Source: Pleurotus ostreatus/Saccharomyces cerevisiae fusant (lineage: Eukaryota; Opisthokonta). Taken from it: DNA of 20,451 nucleotides. The position numbers were made by a program, and so were the translations under genes. How positions within the stretch are numbered: position 1 is the first letter of the stretch; every line of letters starts with the position of its first letter. The DNA lies in contig JAMQCK010000540.1 of NCBI GenBank assembly GCA_024196135.1, forward strand, positions 1-20,451, written 5' to 3'. Below are positions 10,679 through 19,720 of the stretch, in pieces. The notes beneath the pieces are model-generated. The model was not told where the DNA came from and did no database searches. It saw only the letters and a list, made by a program, of their open reading frames with translations.

Positions 10679-11852
10679 ATGTCGTCTGCTACACCATCTG
10701 ATGCAGCGCCCTCTGCGAAGCGGAAGAGGACTGAGGATGGCCCAGAGGCCGCCGAGCGTGTGATCACTCGCTCGGACGTCTGGCTCGAGGATGGCAACAT
10801 CATCCTCCAGGCGGAGCGCACTCAGTTCAAGTTCTACAAGGGTCTGCTGGCGCGTCACTCTCAGGTCTTCTCAGACATGCTGGCTGTGGTTCCGCAGGGT
10901 TAGGGAGCTCCCGAGAGCGCCGTGGTAGAAGGCTGCCCCGTCGTGGAGCTGACCGACGCGGCACAGGACGTGCGATTCATGCTCTTTTGGCTACTCGAGC
11001 CGTGAGTGAGCCCTCTCTATATATGTTTTATTACTGAGCTCATCTGCTGTTGTACAGACGGTCCTATACAGCGAAGCCCACCATATCCAGCGTCATTTCC
11101 GCTATGCGGATGGGCCATAAATATATGGTTGTTCCCCTATGGGAGGACGTCGTCGAGCGCTTGCACTTCGAGTTCCCAACGACCTTGGAGGCTTATTACG
11201 CCCAACCTCATCGCTGGGCCATTATACACTGTGACGGCGGCGACGACGCCGTCCTGCGACTAGCCGATGTCGTGCGGGGCGTAGGACTAGATACCATCCT
11301 GCCCGTGCTGTACTATCGCATTGTTCTGACTTGTTCAATTGTGAGTAGTAGAAGAAAAGAGGAAAAAGCGTGGCGTTTACGATACTTACACTCACATAGG
11401 ATACCATCGCCAACGGCAGTGCAACTCCAGAGGGCGACACAGCGCCCTCCGAGTCCCAGTCGCTGATCGGTCCCCACACGCGCATAACGTTGCTGAAGGC
11501 CAGAGCGAAGATTACTGCGAGGTTCAGGCAGAACTTCATGACATGGTCTTGGACGGAAGCCGACGACTGTGCACAGCGGAGGAATTGCGAGTTGAATATG
11601 AAGGACCTTCAAAGTCGATTGTGGACTGTTACGTCTCCATCGTCCGACCACCTTCACGAGGATGAGGCCGCCCTGGTTTTGTTCCAGCCTTGTAAGGAAA
11701 TTCGCCCACCAAAGCTGCGAAGCTCGTGCGACAGGTGTCCGATGGCTCTGGAGGACGTATACACGGAGTGTCAGCAGGCGACTTGGGCAGACCTCCCTAA
11801 ATTCTTTGATTTGCCGGAGTGGGAGAAGCTCAAGGATTACTCCGTCGTTTAG
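10679..11852 (+). pseudogene. BTB/POZ domain protein, paralog B, interrupted by one in-frame TAG
   Basis: Gene-length copy with exons 10679-11001, 11058-11340 and 11400-11852 (352 codon positions). Splice sites are good (GTGAGT donors, TACAG and ATAG acceptors). Exon 1 has the same length as in paralog A (323 nt). It encodes a KRKR patch, then the BTB core (SDVWLEDGNIILQAE, QFKFYKGLLARHSQVFSDML). Codon 75 (10901-10903) is TAG, in the loop between the two halves of the BTB domain; downstream, EGCPVVELTDAAQDVRFML resumes in the same frame. The rest is open: MGHKYMVVPLWEDVVERL, DTIANG, the CDRC pair (C312, C315) and WADLPKFFDLPEWEKLKD. This single change would truncate the protein within the BTB fold. 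It could be a recent nonsense mutation, an allele or a base-call error. No short intron can remove the TAG. Confidence 0.8.
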
Positions 11853-12380
11853 GTGAGTTCGAGTCTCGTTTCCGACGTAGTCGTGTCATAGCTAGAGGTT
11901 GACTGCGCACAGATGATCAACCCTGACATCCACAAAATTGATACGAGCAGGAGTACTGGACTTCAGATTAGCGCAAAATTTTCCTGGACCTTCATTATTC
12001 TCAGCCGGCCATCCTTAGCTTACCCTGATCGCACGTCGAGTCGGCTACTATAATCATGACTTATCCCGCTCTTGTGAACTCAGTCACTACCAGTATTACA
12101 TACACTGTTTTAATCATTGGACACAAGTAATGCCACTCCAAGGGCGCTTCACTAGGAGTATTAGTACCTACATGACGGAAATTCAACTCAAGTTCAACTG
12201 TCAACGCGGACCGTCACGATCACGAGACTCGATTACCCTGTCACGGCGGTGCCTTGGGGGTGTATGCGCCACTTCTTGAAAGCAACCCTCACTCTCCCAG
12301 TCTTTTTCAGACGCTCGGTCAGCCTTTCTGTTTCTTGATACCGTCACTTCTCGTCTCTTCCTCGTACGACGTCCCATACC
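11853..12380. other. Region between BTB-B and BTB-C
   Basis: This spacer of about 530 bp between two tandem paralogs starts with a donor-like GTGAGT directly after the BTB-B stop and is otherwise AT-richer than the genes. No further ORF with family similarity or other gene is visible. It should contain the BTB-C promoter; there is a pyrimidine-rich tract just before the ATG at 12381. Confidence 0.5.
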
Positions 12381-13491
12381 ATGACCGAGCCGTCTGCGAA
12401 GCGCAAGAGGACTGACGACGAGGCAACGGAAGTCGTTCGCTCGGATGTTTGGCTTCATGACGGAAGCATCGTTCTGCAGGCGGAAAATACGCAGTTCAAG
12501 TTCTACGAGGGCCTCCTTGCGCGCCATTCTCAGATCTTCGCGGATATGATTGCCGTTGTAAATCCGCAGAACGACGAGCACACGGTCGAAGGCTGCAATG
12601 TGGTCGCCTTGTCCGACTCTGCGCAGGATGTGCGTTTTATGCTGCTGTGGCTCCTGGACCCGTAGGTGAATCATTGCTGGGTTTCCGCATGTCGTTGATT
12701 TTTGGCAGGCGGCCATACACGTCGAAGCCGACTGTCTCCAACATTCTATCGGCCTTGCGCATGGGTCACAAGTACATGGTCGTGCCGCTGTGGGATGACG
12801 CTGTCGAGCGACTCCAGGCCGAGTTTCCGTCAACACTGGAAGCTTTCCATTCTCGTAACGACAAAGTCTGGTCTGCCATCCTTCCCGAGGACAGGCAGAA
12901 CGACATTTTGCGACTCAGCGAGGCTGTACGAGACGTTGGGCTCAACACTCTCTTACCCATGGTCTATTACCGCGTTCTACAGGCGTGCTCGCTGGTAAGT
13001 CGTCGGATACAGACGCTTAACTGGGCATATTGACTTTTACACCGTCTATGCAGACTATCATATCCAACGGAGGCGCGGAGCGCGATGCGGAAACCCCCAC
13101 TTGCATCAGCCTCGAAAGTCGTGTCATGCTTCTCGCTGCTCGTGCACGAGTCATCGAAGACTACCGCATGAGCCAGAATCGGTTCACGTTGTACGGTTCG
13201 AACGAGTGCGATCAGGAGGAAGAGTGCGCGGAAGCCCGCAATTCTTGCAAGCTCATGATCTGGCCTCGGTTGACTGGATTTGGGGTGGCCACATCTGACC
13301 CGGCTTTGAACATTCTGTCGAAGTGGTCGAAAGCGGAGCAAACAAAGCTCAGGGTGCGCGGGCTGTGCTTCCGCTGCGTCCATGACATGGAGGAAACGCA
13401 CGAAGGCAATCAAGAAATGACTTGGAAGAGACTACCCTCCTACTTCGGCCTTCCCGCGTGGGAGGAGCTTAAGGATTACTCTTTAAAATAG
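12381..13491 (+). CDS. BTB/POZ domain protein, paralog C
   Basis: Exons 12381-12661, 12709-12994 and 13054-13491 give an intact 334-aa protein; introns are 47 and 59 nt. The short N-terminus has AKRKR followed by an acidic run. The BTB domain is at about residues 17-93 (SDVWLHDGSIVLQAENTQFK, GLLARHSQIFADM, DVRFMLLWLLDP). The middle part has ALRMGHKYMVVPLWDDAVERL and ends at ACSL before intron 2. Exon 3 encodes ESRVMLLAARARV, several Cys residues, the CFRC pair (C294, C297) and WKRLPSYFGLPAWEELKD. It is the closest sister of B by eye (SDVWL, FKFY, GLLARHSQ, QDVRFML, MGHKYMVVPLW). The start at 12381 follows a pyrimidine-rich leader and gives the usual N-terminus. Function is unknown beyond the BTB interaction fold. 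It is convergent with D. Confidence 0.88.
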
Positions 13492-13725
13492 GTAAGCCAT
13501 GCATACAAGTGGTCGGATGGATTCCTTATTCCGTTGCAGATTCTGGGACATGCTGGTAGCGTTGTCCATCGACGAGGGCAGTCATGGCTACCGTGTCGGT
13601 CTTTACGGCCATCTAATTCCTCAGCTTGTGTACGTGCGATTGATGCGCTATGCTACATTGTGTGTCCTTCGGCATGATATGATACAGAAGGTCATCGCCT
13701 CACTTTGCCATCACCAACCCTACGC

Positions 13726-15073
13726 TCAGTCGTCCATCTCCACCACTACCGTTGGGTCCTCCAAATCTTCCCAATCCGGCAATCCGAAGAACGAAGGTAA
13801 CCTCTCCCACAGCCTCCTCTGTGTCTCCTCTGTCAGAATCTGCACCTGCAGGACGCACTCCTCGCATAGTTCCCGCCCGTACAGTCGCGCATCGCGATCC
13901 GTCCACTCCTCGAAGCCGGTGATGACGCCGTCGCTGAGGGCGACGCGGCATAGCAGTGCCGCTTGCAAGCGAGAGTGCCCTTCAATGCATTTGGCGCGGA
14001 TGCAGTGCGTAGATCGGCCGGTGCGGCAGGTATATTGAGCGCGGAGGGCGGCGGATTTCAACTTTGCGCGTCCTGTTAAAAGCACTATGCGCGTGTCGGG
14101 GCTGAGGGGAGAATAGTCCGAGGAAAGCGCATCCTGGAGACATGGTGGTTGAGCGGGAGTGATGATGATAGACGCGCACGCGAAAAGGTGTTTTTCCACT
14201 CACCAGTGAGCTCGTGCTGACGAGGTGGCATAACAACGCCGGCAGAATAGACTGTATACCCATTTCTTGTGCGACGTTGACAAGGTCCGATAGCGTTTCC
14301 CCTTCGTCTATAGTAAAGCCATGCCGTTCGTCGTATTTTCTCGTATCCTGATAGTCTTCCAGCGCGGACGGGAATTCGTGGCGCAGCCTGCGAATCGCGT
14401 CGTTCCAAAGCGACGGTATGAGGTATTTGTGGCCCATGTGCAAGGCGGACCGCAGGTTCGCGATGCTCGGGATGAAGTCAAAGGCGCGGCTAGGGTTCGG
14501 TAAGGTCAGGTCTTTGAACGCTCTCCTTAGGCCACCTAACGACGAGCATCAAGGCTGGAATTAAACTCACGTGTCGACGATGAAGTGTAGCATGTAGCCG
14601 ACGTCGTCTGCGGAGTCTGCTAGGCAGACGACGGGGCAACCCTCGACAAGCTCGATGTCGTCCTCGATGTGCGGATCCGAGCCCGGGGGAAACATGCTGT
14701 CGAAAAGGTTGCGAAAGAAGGTAGAGTGGCGCGCGAGGAGGCCGCGGTAGAATTTAAACTGCGTGTGCTCGGCCTCGAGGACGATGTTGCCGTCGGGAAT
14801 CCATAGCGACGAACGAGTGATGATAGGTGGCAGGAGGGTGTCGATGTGCTCTTGGTCGCTGGCGTCGTGATAGGAGTCCTCGTGATATGAGTCCTCGTCG
14901 GGGATACTATAGCTGTCTTCATGTGGCGCGTCGTAGTCATCGAGGACTGACTCTTGTTCGCGAATGGAACTTTGTCGGAGGGACGAGTCTTGTTCGCGCC
15001 GGGAAAGTCGCCCGCGAGAGGTGCTCGCGGCGAGACTGGCGGTGGCAGAGGGTGGCAGATTAGAGGAATCCAT
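13726..15073 (-). CDS. BTB/POZ domain protein, paralog D (divergent N-terminus)
   Basis: Minus-strand exons 15073-14571, 14489-14204 and 14133-13726 give 398 aa; introns are 81 and 70 nt, longer than in the sisters, but the phases are the same. The N-terminus (about 85 residues) lacks the KRKR patch of A-C. It is Ser/Arg-rich, then very acidic with repeated EDSY units. The BTB region then reads SSLWIPDGNIVLEAEHTQFK, GLLARHSTFFRNLF and DVGYML. Exon 2 has ALHMGHKYLIPSLWNDAIRRL. Exon 3 has TGRAKL, the CEEC pair (C353, C356) and WERLPSFFGLPDWEDLED. A further upstream in-frame ATG (15148) would add 25 residues; I prefer 15073 because it follows the usual short leader and the paralogs have no such extension. 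Intact, oriented against C. Confidence 0.85.
14867..14896 (-). repeat. 15-bp in-frame tandem repeat (x2) in BTB-D
   Basis: Two adjacent 15-bp units (14867-14881 and 14882-14896) differ at one position. On the minus strand they encode HEDSY-like units in the acidic N-terminus; a third, more diverged EDSY lies nearby. This is a likely source of length variation between alleles. Confidence 0.7.
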
Positions 15074-15443
15074 CTCGCGGGTCGGATAAATTAGTAGGAT
15101 GTCTGATATGGCGGGGGTAAACAAAGAGCTGCGGAGCCGAGCGAGCATGCTCACAAAATACGCGTCTATGTTAGGCTGTGGTTCAGGACATGTCGCACCT
15201 CAACCCCACGTGGATTTTTTCTTCTTGTTATGGACGGCAATTGCCGTCTCCTTTGATGGGCTCTCACGATTCCATACCGGGAACAAAGGCTTGGATGGCA
15301 CACTCAAAGCGCGTGGTCGCAGCGCTGGTCTACGGCAAACAGAGACATTATAGGAGCGTAGGTTAAAGTGTGGTCAGTTCGAAGTAGAAATAGACTAGAG
15401 GTAGTCAAACGGGTCACGACACAGATACAATGGCAGGCAACCT
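15074..15443. other. Intergenic region upstream of BTB-D
   Basis: About 370 bp between the BTB-D start and the 3' end of the next minus-strand gene. It should contain the BTB-D promoter and the neighbour's 3' UTR. Nothing else is recognisable. Confidence 0.5.
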
Positions 15444-16364
15444 CTAGATCTCGTCTGTAAAGATTGCGTGAGGATACCGCGGCCTAAGGCATTCCCTGGT
15501 GCATTTTCCATCGACGAGCAGGCACTTGCAAAGTTGTGGCATGGGCCGCTTCAGCGCATGCAAGTCCTTGATTTCTTGCTCAACCTCCTCTGGGAACGGC
15601 GTGTGGAAGCCCATATTATGCAGATCCACACCTCCCAGCTCGACTTGCCCGCGCGCATTGAGCTGCGCGTCAGTGCAGCACGCCGAGGCAGTGACTGGAA
15701 TCTCCCTGATCTTGCCAAACTTGAGCGCGCGATCGCCGCCAAGACCCTCGTACTTTTCAGCGACTGCCTCCCAGGCGCTACGATCGAAGACGTGGGGGAT
15801 GAGGCAGAAATAGTGCTTTTCGTTGCCGACGTTGATGTCGCGGTGGCAGCGCACGCAGTGGAAACCGTCTTTCGACATGTTTTCGTAGGGATTGTAGGGT
15901 GCGACGAAGCGCTTAGGAGGGGCAGGCTTCTTGGCCGTTCTTGGGACGACCTGCTTGATGGCTTTGGGCACTGGGGCGCGAACGTAGGTGCCAGCACTTG
16001 CGGCCGGCGCAGCTGCAGCAGCGGTCGGGGCAGCTGAGGGCTTCGCGGCAGCTGGAGGCTTTGGGGCAGCTGGGGGCTTCGGGACAGCGGAAGGTCTCGG
16101 GGCCTTCTGAGCAGCAGTCGACGCAGGCTTCGCTACCTTGTGTACAACGATCCCTGGCTTCGCGGCCTCAGTAGTGAGCGTTTTCGCAGCTGCGGCCTTT
16201 TGAGCGGCAGCCGGCTTTGCGACAGTGGCCTTCTGGCTAGCGGCAGGGCGATTGACGGCGGTGGGTTGATCGCGAAGGGAGCGGTTGACGGTGCGGGCCC
16301 GAGTCTGCATAACGAGGATGACGAGACAGGCGAGAAGAAGGTAGACGCAGAGAGCAGAGGGCAT
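15444..16364 (-). CDS. Unrecognised membrane-anchored or secreted Ala/Pro/Lys-rich protein with Cys-rich C-terminal domain
   Basis: Single-exon gene, 306 aa; I do not recognise the family. Residues 1-20 are strongly hydrophobic (signal peptide or signal anchor). Residues about 21-155 are low-complexity, rich in Ala, Pro and Lys (KPPAA-type units), resembling a flexible, basic stalk. Residues about 156-306 form a different, normally composed domain. It has ENMSKDGFHCVRCHRD (C170, C173, H174), H184, C187 and H191, a CC pair (229-230), and C279, C281, C288 and C292 near the end. The paired Cys/His suggest metal binding or disulfides (inference). The alternating composition argues that the ORF is real: the C-terminal part is not a simple GC artefact. 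A TATA box lies close upstream. It is divergent from the V-ATPase gene. No function is proposed. Confidence 0.7.
   Translation of the reverse strand: MPSALCVYLLLACLVILVMQTRARTVNRSLRDQPTAVNRPAASQKATVAKPAAAQKAAAAKTLTTEAAKPGIVVHKVAKPASTAAQKAPRPSAVPKPPAAPKPPAAAKPSAAPTAAAAAPAASAGTYVRAPVPKAIKQVVPRTAKKPAPPKRFVAPYNPYENMSKDGFHCVRCHRDINVGNEKHYFCLIPHVFDRSAWEAVAEKYEGLGGDRALKFGKIREIPVTASACCTDAQLNARGQVELGGVDLHNMGFHTPFPEEVEQEIKDLHALKRPMPQLCKCLLVDGKCTRECLRPRYPHAIFTDEI
16027..16098 (-). repeat. 18-bp degenerate tandem repeat (x4) in the Ala/Pro/Lys stalk
   Basis: Four consecutive 18-bp units (16027-16044, 16045-16062, 16063-16080, 16081-16098) share GGSAGCNGRRGG-type sequence on the plus strand. On the minus strand they encode six-residue Lys/Pro/Ala units. 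Length is a multiple of three, so expansion or loss keeps frame. Confidence 0.7.
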
Positions 16365-16813
16365 GCGCAGCTGAGATCATTCGGGTGGCGACCTTTATAC
16401 TGAACACAAAGCGGTGGCCACAAGGTTAATCATTGACTCGATATGTCATAGCCGAGGCCATCTCTTTGACGCCTCATTGTTCTTTGACGGGTAAACACAT
16501 GACGTCGTTACCTTCAGGTCTTGGTTCTCAGGCATACATGTCCACAAGCAGGAGCGCAGGGCTATCGAGCACGACAGAGCGAAGATGGAAGCAAGAGTGA
16601 AGGAACGAGGCCAGCACGATGTTCAACATCACACCGTCACACGACGCCGTTGCACGCCGGACCAAGCAAAGTGACCGTGACTTCCCACGGCGAACCCCGC
16701 CCTCGAAGCACTCCTGTCAGCGCCGTCAGCCTTCTGCAGCTGAATCCGTCGTCGCCGTCTCTGTTTGCTCCTCCGCTCATCTCCCCAGCACCAGCCACCC
16801 CTCCGCCGCGAAA
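16365..16813. other. Bidirectional promoter region between Cys-rich protein and V-ATPase c genes
   Basis: About 450 bp separates two divergent start codons. A TATA box serves the minus side; the V-ATPase side has a pyrimidine-rich leader (about 16725-16800) and no obvious TATA box, as expected for a housekeeping gene. No additional gene seen. Confidence 0.55.
16394..16399 (-). promoter_or_regulatory. TATA box of the Cys-rich protein gene
   Basis: TATAAA on the minus strand, only about 30 nt before the ATG at 16364. With usual TATA-to-start spacing the 5' UTR would be almost absent, or transcription starts downstream of this ATG. Confidence 0.45.
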
Positions 16814-17778
16814 ATGTCCGACCTCTGCCCCGTCTACGCTCCCTTCTTCAGCGCCATGGTACGTGGAGATGCAAACGCAATTGGAAGGAAGACTGACGCG
16901 CGCGACCGCAGGGCTGCACGAGCGCTATTGTCTTCACTTGTACGTGATGGAGGGTAGTGAGAGAGGGAATAGGGAATGCTGACGCTTGAGCGCGCGCCCT
17001 GCAGGCATAGGAGCAAGGTTCGTCGTAATGCGGTGCGGCGTTGAACGCGTAGACTCACTCCCGCGCGCAGTTACGGTACGGCCAAGTCTGGTGTCGGCAT
17101 TTCCGCCATGTCCGTCCTCCGGCCAGACCTGATGATGAAGTGCGTCGTCCCGGTCATTATGGCTGGTATCATTGCCGTGCGTCCTCCCTTCGTCCTTCCC
17201 AGCGACGCGCCAAACTCACCTTCCATGCCATTCTAGATCTACGGTCTCGTCGTGTCGGTCTTGATCTCTGGAAACTGTGCGTTCTTCCCTCTCACCTCGA
17301 CGCGCCAGCCCACATTGCCGGCGCGCGTTGAAATTAGAGTTGGCACCGTACTGACGGCCTGTATGCGCAGTGGACTACCAGATGCCGCTCTCCATGGGCT
17401 TCGTGCAGCTCGGCGCTGGTCTCTCGGTCGGTCTCGCTGGTCTCGCGGCTGGTTTCGCTATCGGTATCGTCGGCGACGCGGGCGTCCGGGGCACCGCACA
17501 GCAGCCGCGTCTCTTCGTCGGCATGGTACGTCATGATACCTGTTGAATCGAAAGCTTGCAGCTCGGCGTCATATCCGGGTTGCTGTGCTTGTAATTTGAA
17601 CTTGGAACCTGTACTGACCGGTCTTTGTAGATCCTCATTCTCATTTTCGCCGAAGTTTTGGGTCTGTACGGCCTCATTGTGGCCCTGATCATGAACACGA
17701 AAGCGGCCGACTTTAAGGGTATCGTGAGTAGCCTATTCTCGCCTCGGACTTCGTTCACTGACCACTTTGAAGTGCTGA
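16814..17778 (+). CDS. VMA3: V-type H+-ATPase proteolipid subunit c
   Basis: Rotor-ring subunit of the vacuolar proton pump. Eight exons: 16814-16858, 16912-16939, 17005-17017 (13 nt), 17071-17176, 17237-17276, 17371-17525, 17631-17723 and 17773-17778. All phases agree and give 161 aa, close to the 160 aa of yeast Vma3. Four transmembrane helices are evident. Landmarks are [20 protein letters not shown] (29-48), [19 protein letters not shown] (59-77), the Gly-rich helix 3, and helix 4 [20 protein letters not shown] with the proton-carrying Glu at position 137. The 13-nt exon 3 supplies Cys-Ile-Gly-Ala and is needed to join exons 2 and 4 in frame. The last exon contributes only Cys and the stop; without that splice the frame would run on to 18122, far longer than the family. 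Exon 3 and the last exon are the least certain parts. Confidence 0.92.
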
Positions 17779-18996
17779 GTTACTCGAAGAATTGCGTCCG
17801 GCGCACTCTCAAGTGCGCGGGAGGGCCGAGCGCTTGCGAGGGGCTACGCATGCCTGCTTCGACCCACGCGCATATCCCGACGCTCGTTTGCAAGGTCACA
17901 TTGTACGACGCTCCGTTGGGGGATTTGTACGAACCGTCCAGGCTTTCATATCGATACCACGAACAATGGCCATGTCATGTTAATCATTGTCTGCATGTTC
18001 GCTCATACTTAACTAGTGTTTCTTCCGAGGGAAGCTGCTATGTGACCGCCATAGGAGCTCCGCGTGTGGGGGTATCGATGCATTCGCAAGAGGGGCTTTG
18101 CATCGTGCGCAGGAAAGCCTGAGGAAGGCATCCGTCTTCAGGGTGTACTGCGAGCGACGGTGTGCAGGGAAGCTACGCGTTTGCCGGGAAGCAAGACAAG
18201 TCCCGAAGTCTACACCGGGCTTTATACGTTCAAGACGTGAGGAGCAGCGCCATTCCGACATTCTACTTCTACCCGAGCATCGGCGAGCCCAAGCTTAGGT
18301 TCAGAGCACTAAGCTTAGTATCCTCGGGAAAGAAGCAGCGTTTACGATGGACATCCTCGCGGTGTCTTTCCCTGGCATAAATATGCCTGGCGGCCTTCGT
18401 TAGTAGTACGCCTTGTGGGGTACGAGCGCGCCTTGCGGTCTTCATAAGGACGACGGCGTTAGTCTCTAAACAGACGGCGTGCTCCATCGCGAGAAGCTCG
18501 CGCGAGTCGTCGGCAGTATGGCAGGCTGCGTCGGAAGGAAGCTCGTCATGTTACTCAAGGTGTGGGTGATATTTGCGAGGATGCGTGGCGAGCGAGGAAG
18601 GGTTCGGGTACGATGCCATTCGCTGCAAGTGTAGAAGGACGACACGACTCGGCGGTAGAGGACGACGCGATTTAATGGCGGGATGAGGCTCGGTGATGTA
18701 GACCTACATTGGGTCCGATGTTATACTTCTGCTGACCTCGAGGAGTAGGGTATGTCCGTTCGTCCCCACCGAGAATGGGTCCGTCTGCACAGAGTGTGCG
18801 TCTCTCCGTCCCTGCGGAGACTCCGTAGGTCCACATGAAGGGTGCATCTATTCGTCCCCGGAGTGCGACCCTCTGTCTACGCCGCGTAGGACGTAACACT
18901 GGGGTCAATGGGGCGAAAGCAGCGCACCTTGGAGGAACCGCATGACATGGACCAAGACCAATATTACATGTGGAAGGGTGGTCAAAGGCGCAGCGT

Positions 18997-19080
18997 GTTA
19001 TGAACGTACCTTGTCGGATGATGAGTGCAGCTCGCCGGATGATGAACGCGACTGGGCGTATGATGAGGGCAGCGCGCTGT
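18997..19080 (+). repeat. 21-bp degenerate tandem repeat, four units
   Basis: Four consecutive 21-bp units start at 18997, 19018, 19039 and 19060. They share ATGA near the 5' end, a GCRRC-like centre and a 3' end in CGG/CGT/TGT. Divergence between units points to an old or diverging minisatellite. The multiple-of-three period gives an open frame (MMxAxxR units), but no flanking gene supports translation. Confidence 0.7.
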
Positions 19081-19228
19081 TCAATGTCACGGAGATGGAT
19101 ACGGTGGGCAAGTGACCCAGGGTTGGACGCTGCGACAGGCCCAAGGAAGGCGAGGGGTAGGCTAATTACCCCAGGAATTGCGCAGGTCCTTGCCTCGCGG
19201 GCTGCCGGTGACCTCAGTTCGCGGCGTC

Positions 19229-19249
19229 GGGGGTGTGGGTGACACCCCC
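19229..19249. repeat. Short perfect inverted repeat (8-bp stem, 5-nt loop)
   Basis: GGGGGTGT and ACACCCCC flank GGGTG. It could fold as a small hairpin, but there is no adjacent coding end or U-run to give it a role. It may be chance in GC-rich sequence. Confidence 0.4.
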
Positions 19250-19640
19250 GGTACTGCCTTGCTGTGCGGTGTCGACGGTGCTTGCATCAGGGCCTCCTAT
19301 GCTCCGTGCCGCGCGCTTGAATCGTGCGACGTGAAGGTAGATCCGGCGTTCGGCAACCAGTATGGAGGGCTGTGGGTGTTCAGCAGCGTTTGTGAGGCTC
19401 GATAATTTTATTGGAGCACCTCTGAGGATTCTTCTATACGAGGGTGCATGGGGCGCGACTGCGGGGCGCGGCGACGGGGTGCGCGGGTGCGGGACTTGTA
19501 CGCCAGGGCAAGTTGAACTCTGCGTCACAAGACTCGGCGGGTCGGCGCGTGGGCCGGCAAGGGCGCAAATGTCGAGTTCCGCGCGGCACGTGAGGTTGAT
19601 CATCTCGACATTACCCCCAGAAGTCGTGACGACGCGTGCA

Positions 19641-19646
19641 TATAAA
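19641..19646 (+). promoter_or_regulatory. TATA box of the NAD-glutamate dehydrogenase gene
   Basis: TATAAA lies 80 nt before the ATG at 19721, followed by a pyrimidine-rich leader. The spacing suits a 5' UTR of about 50 nt. Confidence 0.6.
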
Positions 19647-19720
19647 GACTGCCTGACGTGCACGATGGCCTTGTTTTCTCTCCATTCACCTTCCTCCTCT
19701 TGTCCCGAACCACCACCGCC

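Larger units (their letters stand above)
17779..19720. other. Gene-poor region of about 1.9 kb
   Basis: Between the V-ATPase c gene and the glutamate dehydrogenase start I find no ORF with recognisable domains, no exon chain and no tRNA-like fold on either strand. It holds a 21-bp tandem repeat (18997-19080), an 8-bp perfect inverted repeat (19229-19249) and, at the right end, a TATA box for the next gene. I see no clear transposon ends or transposase remnants. Confidence 0.6.

Noticed and set aside
10889..10903. Removing the BTB-B stop by a short intron
   Set aside because: The only GT..AG possibilities around the TAG are about 8-15 nt, far below a workable intron.
15840..15860. CxxCH motif (C170-H174) in the Cys-rich protein as a haem c site
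   Set aside because: A single CxxCH in a fungal secretory-pathway protein has no covalent haem attachment route, and the other Cys/His pairs fit metal binding or disulfides better.
17658..18122. Read-through of V-ATPase c exon 7 to a stop at 18120-18122
   Set aside because: It would add about 130 unrelated residues to a protein of fixed length; a 49-nt intron giving Cys-stop fits the family size.
18374..18387. Palindromic GGCATA-AA-TATGCC
   Set aside because: Six-base arms in a 1.9-kb stretch are expected by chance and nothing adjacent gives it a role.
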